From a virus, in the IMG/VR virus record IMGVR_UViG_3300023284_000316, positions 1 to 27,439 of that record: a stretch of 27,439 nucleotides of DNA. The stretch is one strand, 5' to 3'. A program made the position numbers and the translations under genes. Positions 12,566 through 19,275 of this stretch are shown here, in pieces. How positions within the stretch are numbered: the first letter of the stretch is position 1; each line of letters opens with the position of its first letter. Below the pieces are notes generated by a model. That model did no database searches and was not told where the DNA came from. It saw only the letters and a list, made by a program, of their open reading frames with translations.

Positions 12566-13471
12566 ATGCCAAGAGTCAGTTTTGCGGTGAAGGATCAATC
12601 TTCATCGCTAGGTTTTGAAGAAGGGTACGGGCGCGTGGTCGAGGCCAGCGTCAAAATACACCAGTACACTAAGAGGGATGGGACCGAGCTGGACCCATTT
12701 GTGTGTATTCAGTTTGGCCTGCTCAGACTGGATGCCGAGCTAGACCCCATTGCGGGTGAGGATGAAATCATCTATGAGCAGTTCAGGATCGGTGGGGATT
12801 TCAGCAAGTGTCGGCCCGGTAACATGGACGGTGCGGATGATGACGCGCCCGATGATCTGGGAGAGGACCAGGACGAGGACGGCAACTGGCCCGAGGGTAA
12901 CTGCCTGTATGCGGATGAGGGCTACAAACCATGGCCGAAGTCTGCTACGTCAGCACTGATGAAGAGTCTTGAGTTGTGCAACGTCAAGGCCAGTATCAAT
13001 GCTCAAGGGTACATGCCCAACTACGTCGGGATGGAGTGCAAGTGGAAGTCCGAACCGAGTGGCAACAAGGATGATCAGGGCAGGGATTACATGCACCTTG
13101 TCGCTGAAGACGTGCCGACCAAACCGAAAGCCGGTGGTAAGGCGAAGCCTGCTGCCAAGAAGAAGACTTCGAAGAAAGCCTCCTCAAAGAAGAAGGACAC
13201 CGATGAGGATGGTGATGACGATGCACTGACCACAGCCAGATCCGAGATGGCTGAGTACGCCAATGCTCACAGAGGTGAGGAAGTTCCACGTAAGAAACTA
13301 CAGACGGCAGTGATGATGAGCTTGACCAAGCAGAAGGTGAACGTGAAGTTTCAGAAAGCCGTCGTGGATATCATCAAGGACGTTGAGCAGCTTGCAGCGA
13401 TGGGTGCCGATTTCAACTTCGCTGTGGACACGGACGATCAGACCATCACGTTCGCAGAGGAAGAGTCTTAG
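12566..13471 (+). CDS. candidate ssDNA-binding or recombination accessory protein
   Basis: 301 residues in three parts. The first is a beta-rich N-terminal domain (1-185). It has a strongly acidic insert around 86-110 and the phage-typical segment KPWPKSATSALMKSLELCN. Then comes a Lys/Ala/Ser-rich linker (about 188-212), and a C-terminal domain ends acidic (ITFAEEES). An acidic C-terminal tip after a flexible linker is usual for SSB-type proteins. The family it resembles sits beside Sak4-like ATPases and nucleases, as here. This remains an inference; no OB-fold motif can be proven by eye. RBS AAAGGAGA; start module shared with 3745. Confidence 0.6.
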   Translation: MPRVSFAVKDQSSSLGFEEGYGRVVEASVKIHQYTKRDGTELDPFVCIQFGLLRLDAELDPIAGEDEIIYEQFRIGGDFSKCRPGNMDGADDDAPDDLGEDQDEDGNWPEGNCLYADEGYKPWPKSATSALMKSLELCNVKASINAQGYMPNYVGMECKWKSEPSGNKDDQGRDYMHLVAEDVPTKPKAGGKAKPAAKKKTSKKASSKKKDTDEDGDDDALTTARSEMAEYANAHRGEEVPRKKLQTAVMMSLTKQKVNVKFQKAVVDIIKDVEQLAAMGADFNFAVDTDDQTITFAEEES

Positions 13472-13475
13472 AGAT

Positions 13476-13528
13476 CTGGGTGTCCCCAGCTTCCCTTCGC
13501 GCAAGGGGGAGGTTGTAAGTCCACCCAG
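13476..13528 (+). ncRNA. stem-loop element with two alternative pairings
   Basis: CTGGGTG (13476-13482) pairs perfectly with CACCCAG (13522-13528), but CTGGG can instead pair locally with CCCAG (13485-13489). An internal hairpin CCCTT/AAGGG (13493-13507) fills the middle. The mutually exclusive pairings start right after the stop codon of the candidate SSB gene and could act as a switch or terminator-like structure. Confidence 0.35.
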
Positions 13529-13647
13529 TAGGGGAGAGGGAGTATCTCAGCCCTACTTCGCCGGGTCCGCTGGCACCTGTTCCCTGAAAGCCAGCAGAGG
13601 GTGGGGGGTCGAATAGCCGCAAGGCTTGGCAGGTCCCCTGCCCCAGA

Positions 13648-13720
13648 GCCGCGTTCGTCTAACGGACTAGGACGCAAGGTTTTCGACCTTGTAATAGGAG
13701 TTCGATTCTCCTACGCGGTG
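13648..13720 (+). tRNA. tRNA-Glu (anticodon UUC)
   Basis: A complete 73-nt cloverleaf. The acceptor is GCCGCGT with ACGCGGT (13713-13719, one G-U pair) and the discriminator is G13720. The D-arm is GTCT/GGAC with GG in its loop. The anticodon arm is CAAGG, loop TTTTCGA, CCTTG, giving anticodon TTC after T33. The variable loop has 4 nt and the T-arm is AGGAG, loop TTCGATT, CTCCT. CCA is not encoded and would be added by the host enzyme. Phage tRNAs usually supplement host pools for their own codon use. Confidence 0.93.
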
Positions 13721-13721
13721 T

Positions 13722-13800
13722 GGACGGCAGAGGTTAACCAGATGCCATGCGCTGGCCAAGAGGGGTTCGACTCCCCTACATGAAGCCCTGGCTGTCGTCC
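13722..13800 (+). ncRNA. tRNA-like element with T-arm and 9-bp closing stem
   Basis: GGACGGCAG (13722-13730) pairs with CTGTCGTCC (13792-13800), with one G-U. Inside is a perfect T-arm at 13761-13777 (AGGGG, loop TTCGACT, CCCCT). In contrast to a tRNA, 14 nt separate the T-arm from the 3' closing strand, and CCAG/CTGG hairpins take the place of D and anticodon arms. It starts one base after the tRNA-Glu. Confidence 0.45.
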
Positions 13801-13805
13801 TTCAG

Positions 13806-13883
13806 TTGGGACCATCGCTTTCTGTCATGGCAGCGAACCGTGGAAGCCGGTTGACGGGATATATACCGGGAGATAGGTCCCAA
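13806..13883 (+). ncRNA. 78-nt cloverleaf-like element
   Basis: A perfect 8-bp stem, TTGGGACC (13806-13813) with GGTCCCAA (13876-13883), encloses TCGCT/AGCGA with a 12-nt loop, then AACCG-TGGAAGC-CGGTT (a 5-bp stem with a 7-nt loop like an anticodon arm), then a weak CGG/CCG arm. The size and order mimic a tRNA. However, U33 is replaced by G and the third arm lacks TTCGA, so it is at best a degenerate tRNA. Confidence 0.4.
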
Positions 13884-13889
13884 ACAGTT

Positions 13890-13972
13890 GGGGGGGGGTG
13901 TCCTGTGTGTCTACTACGCAGCGCACAGGGGGGTATTGGTTTCCCCACCTCGCCCCCCCATCGACGGGGGGC
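13890..13972 (+). other. G-run/C-run hairpins
   Basis: Nine consecutive G (13890-13898) can pair with seven C (13953-13959) around a CCTGTGTG/CGCACAGG arm and a GGGG/CCCC arm. Alternatively GCCCCCC (13952-13958) pairs perfectly with GGGGGGC (13966-13972). The two pairings exclude each other. No T-run follows, so this is not a standard terminator. It lies about 60 bases before the next gene. Confidence 0.4.
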
Positions 13973-14034
13973 TGTCTACCGGATGGTTTGAGAGGGCCGA
14001 GGCCGGGGGCAGCTCCCCTGACAAGGAGATTACT

Positions 14035-14514
14035 ATGGGTGGTATCAAATTCGAGCCATATAAGTATTCGAATCGTGTTCCTCCAGTGCCATGCTGCATC
14101 TTCATACGGCACGGACAGAGGCATGAAAACGGATACCGGGGCACTATCGCAGGTGTGCTGATAGAAAACCCGTTTGATCCTGGAGATCCCAGCGATCCAG
14201 ACAATGGATACTTCACGATGTACTACGGATTATCTATCTGTTCGCCCGAGGATGAGTTCCTCAAGGTCACCGGACGACACAAGGCATTAGGTCGTGCGTT
14301 TCGGGCTCACACCGCTAGGCACCTACCAGACAACATACGGTATGCATACTTTAAGGCCAAGTTCCAGCTCGATGAGGTTACGCAGAAGCGTGTGGGCATG
14401 TTCCTCGAAGGGCAACTAGAGGAGTCGGTCATTCGGGCCGGGGACACACACGACCAGTTCTTGGAAGACAGAGCCATGCGGAGACTCAATCGGAGACGTA
14501 ATCAGAAAACGTAG
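14035..14514 (+). CDS. hypothetical basic protein
   Basis: 159 residues. The start at 14035 is chosen because AAGGAG lies 6 bases upstream and longer frames run through the structured RNA island. The N-terminal half is beta-rich (CIFIRHGQRHENGYRG) with a Pro/Asp-rich loop (PFDPGDPSDPDNG). The C-terminal half is helical and ends in an Arg-rich tail (RRLNRRRNQK). The position directly before the nuclease gene suggests a part in DNA metabolism, but nothing in the sequence shows it. Confidence 0.65.
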   Translation: MGGIKFEPYKYSNRVPPVPCCIFIRHGQRHENGYRGTIAGVLIENPFDPGDPSDPDNGYFTMYYGLSICSPEDEFLKVTGRHKALGRAFRAHTARHLPDNIRYAYFKAKFQLDEVTQKRVGMFLEGQLEESVIRAGDTHDQFLEDRAMRRLNRRRNQKT

Positions 14515-14526
14515 GATCTACATTTC

Positions 14527-15183
14527 ATGAAGTTGCTCGAACAGACCGAAGTTCAAATCGAGTGGGACGACATTAATAAAATGGGCCGACACGAACGGCC
14601 AGACCTCCCACGCTCTCCCGGCATCCACCTGTCCGGGGTTCTGAAGTACATCGCAGTCAAGACAGAGATGCTGACCGCTGATGAAGTCCGCGAGGAGTTC
14701 TTCCCCATGCGGATGTTCCTCGGCATGGCATGGGAAGAATACTGTGTCGGCCTGTACTCAGATATCCACTGGCAACCTGGAGAGGTAGAACGTGATGACA
14801 TCACCGGCTCCCCTGATGGCGGCAGCTATCTAAAGGTCCCGAAGATCCGGTCGAAGGTCCCGGTGATCGAGGAGTGGAAGGGCACATGGAAGTCCGCGAA
14901 GATGAAGGGTACGTCAGTCCGTAGTGATGGCTCCTTCACGCATCGGGACATCCTGAACGACTGGCTCTGGCAGAGGCAGGTTATGGGGTATTGTGCGATG
15001 CACCCGGCAGAGTCACGGCACGCGAGGCTTCATGTTTGCTACTTCAATGGGATCTATGACTTTTATAGAGGTGGGGAGCCCAGATACTTCCGGTATCTGA
15101 TGCAGTACACCGATGAGGAGATCGAGCAGACGTGGGCAATGATCAAGAAGTATAAAAGGTTTGCAGAACCGGAGGTGGCCTGA
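14527..15183 (+). CDS. PD-(D/E)XK nuclease (RecB/Cas4-like exonuclease)
   Basis: 218 residues. The order of motifs fits a phage RecB-type nuclease: RSPGIHLSG near 29, the helix MRMFLGMAWEEYCVGLY near 62-78 with a catalytic-type Glu, then SPDGGSYL near 95 supplying the Asp. VIEEWKGTWKS near 113 is the E-x-K step, and WLWQRQVMGYC near 141 is the Q-x3-Y helix. These enzymes resect dsDNA ends to feed recombinases, which fits the Sak4-like ATPase and candidate SSB nearby. The four-cysteine Fe-S set of Cas4 is not visible. The RBS is weak. Confidence 0.8.
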   Translation: MKLLEQTEVQIEWDDINKMGRHERPDLPRSPGIHLSGVLKYIAVKTEMLTADEVREEFFPMRMFLGMAWEEYCVGLYSDIHWQPGEVERDDITGSPDGGSYLKVPKIRSKVPVIEEWKGTWKSAKMKGTSVRSDGSFTHRDILNDWLWQRQVMGYCAMHPAESRHARLHVCYFNGIYDFYRGGEPRYFRYLMQYTDEEIEQTWAMIKKYKRFAEPEVA

Positions 15184-15503
15184 TGTTCAACGAACTAATA
15201 CGGAGATATGTAGGAAGTCCAACAACTGAGAGTGACTTGATAACCGAAAGTGACTTGATAGAGATTGGCTTAAAAGTTGAGATCTCTACCAGTGGGTTTA
15301 GATGTTGCGAGTGCAGTAGGCTGATGACCTCTGAGACAAAGATAGTATGGGTTCCCGGATATAACACAGTCAGATCTGGAGCGTACCTATCGGATGTCCA
15401 CCAACATAACAAAGCTTTCATGTGGAATGGTGGGTACGACGGATGGTGTCTGCTCTGTGCTCTTACATTCAAGCACGGAGAAGAGGAGCGACATGCTGTA
15501 TGA
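15183..15503 (+). CDS. hypothetical cysteine-rich protein with internal repeat
   Basis: 106 residues, ATG sharing one base with the previous stop. Residues 15-26 contain TESDLI twice in tandem, coded by nearly identical 15-nt units, which marks a recent slippage. The body has CCECSRL near 41 and CLLC near 89, two C-x2-C pairs that could form a zinc ribbon around a central strand region. Function unknown. Confidence 0.65.
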   Translation: MFNELIRRYVGSPTTESDLITESDLIEIGLKVEISTSGFRCCECSRLMTSETKIVWVPGYNTVRSGAYLSDVHQHNKAFMWNGGYDGWCLLCALTFKHGEEERHAV

Positions 15504-15530
15504 GGAGCGACAGTGCAGGAAGGGGGAGTG

Positions 15531-15800
15531 ATGGAATTTGAAACCAAACCTGTTATTGACCCAAACAGACCGGAGAAGATATTCACGTCATCCCAGGTCG
15601 CCATGGCGATGATCGCTGCCGGTGAGAAGTTCCGTGAGGAGCTGCTGAAAACGGGTATGGAACCATCGTTAGCCAGTGTTGCCTTTCAGGCCACAGTCAT
15701 ACCGATCTGGACACTGCTGCAACACGAACTGGGTATCGAGGGAGAAGACGGGGCTTACATTGATGCGGATGAGAAGAAGAATGAAGGGAGGGGACGATAG
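15531..15800 (+). CDS. hypothetical protein
   Basis: 89 residues starting at ATG 15531, which follows AGGGGGAG at a proper distance; the in-frame GTG at 15513 has no RBS. The core is two helices (SSQVAMAMIAAGEKFREELL, SVAFQATVIPIWTLLQHEL) and the C-terminus is acidic then basic (DADEKKNEGRGR). No motif recognised. It ends before a short gap that may hold a promoter. Confidence 0.6.
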   Translation: MEFETKPVIDPNRPEKIFTSSQVAMAMIAAGEKFREELLKTGMEPSLASVAFQATVIPIWTLLQHELGIEGEDGAYIDADEKKNEGRGR

Positions 15801-15847
15801 TTAACTGTCTGTGATATTATACGGAAAACATCTAGGAGGTCTTTTCT
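15801..15847 (+). promoter_or_regulatory. possible weak promoter and strong RBS
   Basis: The 47-bp gap contains a good -10 (TATTAT within GATATTATAC, about 15814-15820) but no clear -35 at the right distance. TAGGAGGTC (15834-15842) is a strong RBS serving the TTG start at 15848. An internal promoter restarting the operon is possible. Confidence 0.35.
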
Positions 15848-16138
15848 TTGACGAGAGTTATCTGGAGGTTCCCCATAACTAAGATGTCCCACCGGCCTGA
15901 CACTGGGTACGTGCAAGGTGAGATCGAGCTACCACGGGGGTACAAGATCCTATCGTGGCAGGAGCAGGAAGGAATGCTCTGTATGTGGGCTGAGGTGTGC
16001 CCGGATATGGAGAAGACCACTTACAAATACTGCCTGCACTCGACCGGCTACGATACCTCCCACTTACAGGGGGCTTATTGGACCACGGTCCTGATGCACG
16101 GCGGCAAGTCAGTCATTCATATCTTCGGGGACTTCTAA
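15848..16138 (+). CDS. phage protein resembling DUF7352
   Basis: 96 residues, TTG start set by TAGGAGGTC. The order W-R-F-P near the N-terminus, IELPRGYKILSWQEQEGMLC, MWAEVCPD, CLHSTGYD and a C-terminal VIHIFGDF strand follows a small phage/bacterial family (DUF7352). That family reads 'KYpl...Q.i.lP.ga.iL....Q.g...lWa.Vd ... GTG ... vwHvf'. The assignment is from memory of the pattern. Function of the family is unknown to me. Confidence 0.7.
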   Translation: MTRVIWRFPITKMSHRPDTGYVQGEIELPRGYKILSWQEQEGMLCMWAEVCPDMEKTTYKYCLHSTGYDTSHLQGAYWTTVLMHGGKSVIHIFGDF

Positions 16139-16617
16139 TGACGTTGAAGTACAAACTACTCGATAAGTTCAAACCCTCGAAGCTCGACCGGGAGACCATC
16201 ACTGCCGAGTTCAAGGTGTGGCTGACGGAGCGTGGGATCAAGGGTACTGTGGATCATCCACACCAGCTCGTGGTCGCCGTGAAGACACCCAGCGAGACCA
16301 CGAACATGGCGACAGGACCGTACAAGGTGGCCTTGGAGTGGCACCGTGATGGGTTACAGGACGTGACCAATACTGACCCTCTACTGGTTCCAGTAGCACG
16401 TTGGTTCATGAGCTGGACAAACTCTACACCTACAGGGGTACGTCACCTTCCGTCATCTGAACACGGCAGTCGTGAGATTACCGTGGCCGAGCCGTATGAC
16501 GTACAGATATTTAATAATCGGATGATGCAGCATCGATGTCCACCCGAACAGTTAGAGGACGACAACAGGTGGTTGATCCGACTGCTCGATCCGATACTTC
16601 CAAAGGGGGTGATGTGA
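16138..16617 (+). CDS. hypothetical protein
   Basis: 159 residues. The start at 16138 overlaps the previous stop by one base. A longer in-frame start at 15997 would lie wholly within the previous gene. The sequence is mixed alpha/beta (TAEFKVWLTERGIKGTVDHP, LVVAVKTPSE, VALEWHRDGLQDVTNTDPLL) with a Trp-rich middle, no catalytic motif and no membrane segment. Its stop overlaps the next ATG by one base. Confidence 0.6.
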   Translation: MTLKYKLLDKFKPSKLDRETITAEFKVWLTERGIKGTVDHPHQLVVAVKTPSETTNMATGPYKVALEWHRDGLQDVTNTDPLLVPVARWFMSWTNSTPTGVRHLPSSEHGSREITVAEPYDVQIFNNRMMQHRCPPEQLEDDNRWLIRLLDPILPKGVM

Positions 16618-16805
16618 TGGATCTATCAGAGAGAAGCAGAATCATTCAGGCACTCCAGACCCGCGATGGCGTTCGGGTGTCCCGAGCCATAGCGTTCTTC
16701 CTATTCGCATTGAACATCTCGGTTTTGGTCCTCGGAATAAAGGTCATCGGTCAACTAGACCAGCTCATCGACCTGCTCATCAGGCTTGTGTTGTTACAGC
16801 CATGA
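16617..16805 (+). CDS. small single-span membrane protein
   Basis: 62 residues. Residues 23-46 (AIAFFLFALNISVLVLGIKVI region) form one membrane helix, preceded by a basic and polar N-terminus (MDLSERSRIIQALQTRDGVR). After the helix an amphipathic leucine-rich tail (LDQLIDLLIRLVLL) could lie along the membrane. The in-frame extension to 16536 lacks an RBS. Holin or membrane-anchor function is possible, but it lies inside the recombination operon away from any lysin. Confidence 0.65.
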   Translation: MDLSERSRIIQALQTRDGVRVSRAIAFFLFALNISVLVLGIKVIGQLDQLIDLLIRLVLLQP

Positions 16806-17035
16806 ACATAACCAGAGGCATCTTGAAGTGGGCACGGAAGAATCTCATCGAACACTCCGATCCGAACATCAAGCTGGAGGGTGAGGATAAGAAGTGGGTG
16901 GAGGATCACAACAAAAAGATAAAGTCGGCTAGGAAGACGGTGACCACGGAGCTGAAGAGGGTTGGTCGCAATAGGAACAAGAAGACGAAGGCTAAGAATA
17001 AAATGCAGAAAGCATCAAGGAGGGTGAATCGTTGA
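16802..17035 (+). CDS. small lysine-rich basic protein
   Basis: 77 residues, ATGA-coupled to the membrane protein gene. The first third is ordinary (ITRGILKWARKNLIEHSDP). From residue 35 it is overwhelmingly Lys/Arg (KKIKSARKTVTTELKRVGRN, NKKTKAKNKMQKASRRVNR) with almost no acidic residues, which points to nucleic-acid binding. Its stop overlaps the TTG start of the Sak4-like gene. Function unknown. Confidence 0.6.
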   Translation: MNITRGILKWARKNLIEHSDPNIKLEGEDKKWVEDHNKKIKSARKTVTTELKRVGRNRNKKTKAKNKMQKASRRVNR

Positions 17036-17850
17036 AGATTAAGAACGTAGAGTTTACATCCAACATCATGGCTTCGGTGGATCACCACCTCTGCATTGCC
17101 CTCCATGGCCTGGAAGGATCAGGCAAGACCCGGTTCATTGCCACGGCACCCGATCCCATAGGCGTCGTGGCCCTAGATAGGAAGACCCGGTACACCATTG
17201 CCGTAGTGGCCGAAGAGTTTGGCAAGAAGGTGTTCATGCCCACGGAGGATTTCATCCGGCACGGTGACCCGATCAAGCTGGCGTCGATGAATGAGCCCAC
17301 TGCTAAGAAGCACTACATGGATCACGTCAAGCGTGTGATGGAGGCGTGCTATCTGCTGCGGGACCACAAGGATATCAAGACCGTAGCTTTGGACACCGGC
17401 TCCCAGTTGTGGGAGGACATCATGATAGCTGAGTACGGTAGGAACCAGAGGGTACTGCCGAGGGATAGAGGGCCGGTCAATCAGATGATGATCGACTTTC
17501 TGAATGCGATGACCGGCAAGCATTTCATCATTACGCACAAGGCTAAGGAGCTATGGAAGAACGACAAGCCTACCGGGCAGTATGGACCTTCAGGATTCGG
17601 GCATGTCGGGTATCACGCCACGGTTATGTGCGAGATGAAGAGTAATGAGAAGTTTGGATCTGAGAAGAAGGGAGTGCCCGAGTGGCAGTTCGCTATGAGC
17701 GTGAAGAAGTGTCAGGCCAATGCGTTATTGCAGGGGGAGGATGGATTGGATTTACTGACGGAGCCGAGCGATGACCCGGACTATGATATTACGTTCAAGA
17801 ATCTGGCGAAGATGGTGTACCCGTTGATTGATGAGGAGGTATGGGACTGA
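17032..17850 (+). CDS. Sak4-like RecA-fold ATPase (phage recombinase)
   Basis: 272 residues, TTG start overlapping the previous stop. Walker A GLEGSGKT is at 26-33, followed by FIATAPDPIGVVALDRKT as in Sak4-type proteins ('GKT.....ap.P......D'). The Walker B-like strand VALDTGSQLW is near 118, and FIITHKAKE near 165 is the next strand. Phage Sak4 proteins are RecA-core ATPases that anneal single strands together with an SSB. Here a candidate SSB, a RecB-like nuclease and an ERCC4 nuclease are in the same block. Family membership is fairly clear; activity is inferred. Confidence 0.85.
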   Translation: MKIKNVEFTSNIMASVDHHLCIALHGLEGSGKTRFIATAPDPIGVVALDRKTRYTIAVVAEEFGKKVFMPTEDFIRHGDPIKLASMNEPTAKKHYMDHVKRVMEACYLLRDHKDIKTVALDTGSQLWEDIMIAEYGRNQRVLPRDRGPVNQMMIDFLNAMTGKHFIITHKAKELWKNDKPTGQYGPSGFGHVGYHATVMCEMKSNEKFGSEKKGVPEWQFAMSVKKCQANALLQGEDGLDLLTEPSDDPDYDITFKNLAKMVYPLIDEEVWD

Positions 17851-18143
17851 TGCGAGTGAATGTGTACGCGGAAGAAATGACAGATCGGATCGAACTGACG
17901 ACCAAGGAGATTGACGGACAGATATTCACCGGGTTGCGATTCTATCTATACCTGCCCGTTACGTTAAAGGAACATCCACGCGGCGGTGGTGGGAGGGAGG
18001 TTCGAGGACCGTTCATTCACCGACCAGGGGATGACGACTCTGCCGCTATCACGTTCTGGGGCAAGGAGGATCTCCGAACCATACTCCGAAAAGCCATTGA
18101 GCTATTAGACCATCACTATGGCGTGCCAGAGGAGAGAGATTGA
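17850..18143 (+). CDS. conserved phage protein of the YAEEMTD ... TFWG type
   Basis: 97 residues. GGAGGT (17835-17840) is correctly spaced for ATG 17850 and too close for the ATG at 17841. The sequence MRVNVYAEEMTDRIEL, then GQIFTGLRFYLYLP, then DDDSAAITFWGKEDL and a helix follows a small family common next to phage recombination genes. Function unknown. It starts on the last base of the Sak4-like stop and ends by overlapping the ERCC4 nuclease start. Confidence 0.75.
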   Translation: MRVNVYAEEMTDRIELTTKEIDGQIFTGLRFYLYLPVTLKEHPRGGGGREVRGPFIHRPGDDDSAAITFWGKEDLRTILRKAIELLDHHYGVPEERD

Positions 18144-18979
18144 TCCTCATTGATCCAAGACGTGGCAGCGGAGAGCTTGAGAATAGGTTCCGTCGCATGG
18201 GTCTGAAGCAAGACGTAGAGGTTGAAGTGCGCGATCTTGACGCAGGGGACTTCGCTTTCTGGGGCAACGGTCCCGAAGACATAGTTCTTGTAGGGTTCGA
18301 GCGCAAGATCATCTCCGACTTCTTCCAGAGTATGAGGAGCCACCGTCTCAGTGGGTTCCAGATCCCGGAGATGGTGAAGATGTACGACCTCTCCTTCCTG
18401 ATAGTGGAGGGGGAGTATCGCATCGGCAAGGGGGGTGCGCTCACGGTTCCACGGTTCAACAAGCGCATGAAGAGGACAGAGTACCGTGCGCTCAAGGCGG
18501 GTGGGGAATCGGCGGTCGTATATGGAGAGATGGCAGGGCACCGGGCCAGCATCAGTATGTTCACACCCTTGAGGGTGGAGCGTACCTATGGGGAGATCGA
18601 GACCGTGGCCCTGGTCATGAGCTGGTACAAGTGGTTCCAGAAAGACTGGGGTCAGCATCGATCGCACGAGGCGATCTATGCACCGTACACCGCACCGGAC
18701 GCTATGGGCCGGTCGCACCGTGGGAGCTTCATCCCTCGGAAGGTGAGTGTACTGGAGAAGATGATAGCCCAGCTACCGGGTATCGGAGCGAGAGCACAGG
18801 ATATTGCTAACTACTTCGGTACTGATGTGCCGGTAGACGTGGCCTTTGAGAAGGCTTTAGCTGCGGGCGTGGAGGAGTGGACGGAGATCCCTGTGGTGAT
18901 ACGCGGGAAGGATGGAAGGAAGAAGGGACGGTTGGGTCCTAAGAGAGCAGAGAACGTATGGAAGGAGCTACACGTATGA
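18140..18979 (+). CDS. ERCC4/XPF-type nuclease with helix-hairpin-helix
   Basis: 279 residues, TTG start. The nuclease core is LIDPRRGSGEL (3-13), then DAGDFAF near 34-40 and VGFERKIISDFFQSM near 51-65, which supplies the ERK-x3-D motif, then LIVEGEYR near 87. The C-terminal LPGIGARAQDIANYF (about 214-228) is a helix-hairpin-helix. XPF-family enzymes cut branched DNA such as flaps and Holliday-type intermediates, often as dimers; here one protein carries both parts. It fits resolution of recombination intermediates. It is coupled to its neighbours by 4-base overlaps. Confidence 0.88.
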   Translation: MILIDPRRGSGELENRFRRMGLKQDVEVEVRDLDAGDFAFWGNGPEDIVLVGFERKIISDFFQSMRSHRLSGFQIPEMVKMYDLSFLIVEGEYRIGKGGALTVPRFNKRMKRTEYRALKAGGESAVVYGEMAGHRASISMFTPLRVERTYGEIETVALVMSWYKWFQKDWGQHRSHEAIYAPYTAPDAMGRSHRGSFIPRKVSVLEKMIAQLPGIGARAQDIANYFGTDVPVDVAFEKALAAGVEEWTEIPVVIRGKDGRKKGRLGPKRAENVWKELHV

Positions 18980-19275
18980 GCAAAGAGATCCGTAACAGAA
19001 TCCTCACGCCGGGTGGTAATGATATCCGGCAACTCGAAGACACCAGTCATGGATGGGGCATCTTTCTCTCCAGGGATGGTGTTCGGTTCTACTCAGTGTT
19101 TAAGCCTACAGACATGATGGAGTTCGCTGTTGTAATACGGGATATCAAACCGGACAACAAACGGTACGCATTCATACTGAGCATTCAGTTGCCCGCGTAC
19201 AACTCCATCCTTGATTTGAAGATTACCGTACCCGAGCCGACCGAAGAACAACGGAAGAAGGGATTACAGAATTGA
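18976..19275 (+). CDS. hypothetical protein between ERCC4 nuclease and UDG
   Basis: 99 residues. ATG 18976 follows AAGGAG and overlaps the nuclease stop (ATGA). The sequence is beta-rich: NRILTPGGNDIRQLED, then HGWGIFLSRDGVRFYSVFKP, MEFAVVIRDIKP and AFILSIQLPAYNSILDLKI. No catalytic or metal motif is visible. Its position between two DNA-repair genes suggests, without proof, an accessory role. The stop overlaps the next start as TTGA. Confidence 0.6.
   Translation: MSKEIRNRILTPGGNDIRQLEDTSHGWGIFLSRDGVRFYSVFKPTDMMEFAVVIRDIKPDNKRYAFILSIQLPAYNSILDLKITVPEPTEEQRKKGLQN

Larger units (their letters stand above)
13472..14034 (+). other. 563-bp structured non-coding island
   Basis: No convincing gene lies here. 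The stretch is GC-rich, with long G-runs, and is filled with inverted repeats, one good tRNA and several tRNA-sized elements listed separately. Further elements not listed separately are TAGGG/CCCTA, GCTGGC (13569-13574) with GCCAGC (13590-13595), and a GNRA-type hairpin AGCC-GCAA-GGCT (13615-13626). Open frames across it have no RBS and unlikely composition. It might also contain a replication origin, being next to the candidate SSB gene. Confidence 0.7.

Noticed and set aside
13472-14034. self-splicing intron, tmRNA or RNase P RNA
   Set aside because: A GNRA hairpin and long pairings are present, but I could not find intron core motifs, a tag-peptide reading frame or RNase P consensus segments.
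16617-16805. holin
   Set aside because: One membrane helix and small size would allow it, but there is no lysin or spanin nearby and it sits inside the recombination operon. Described only as a membrane protein.
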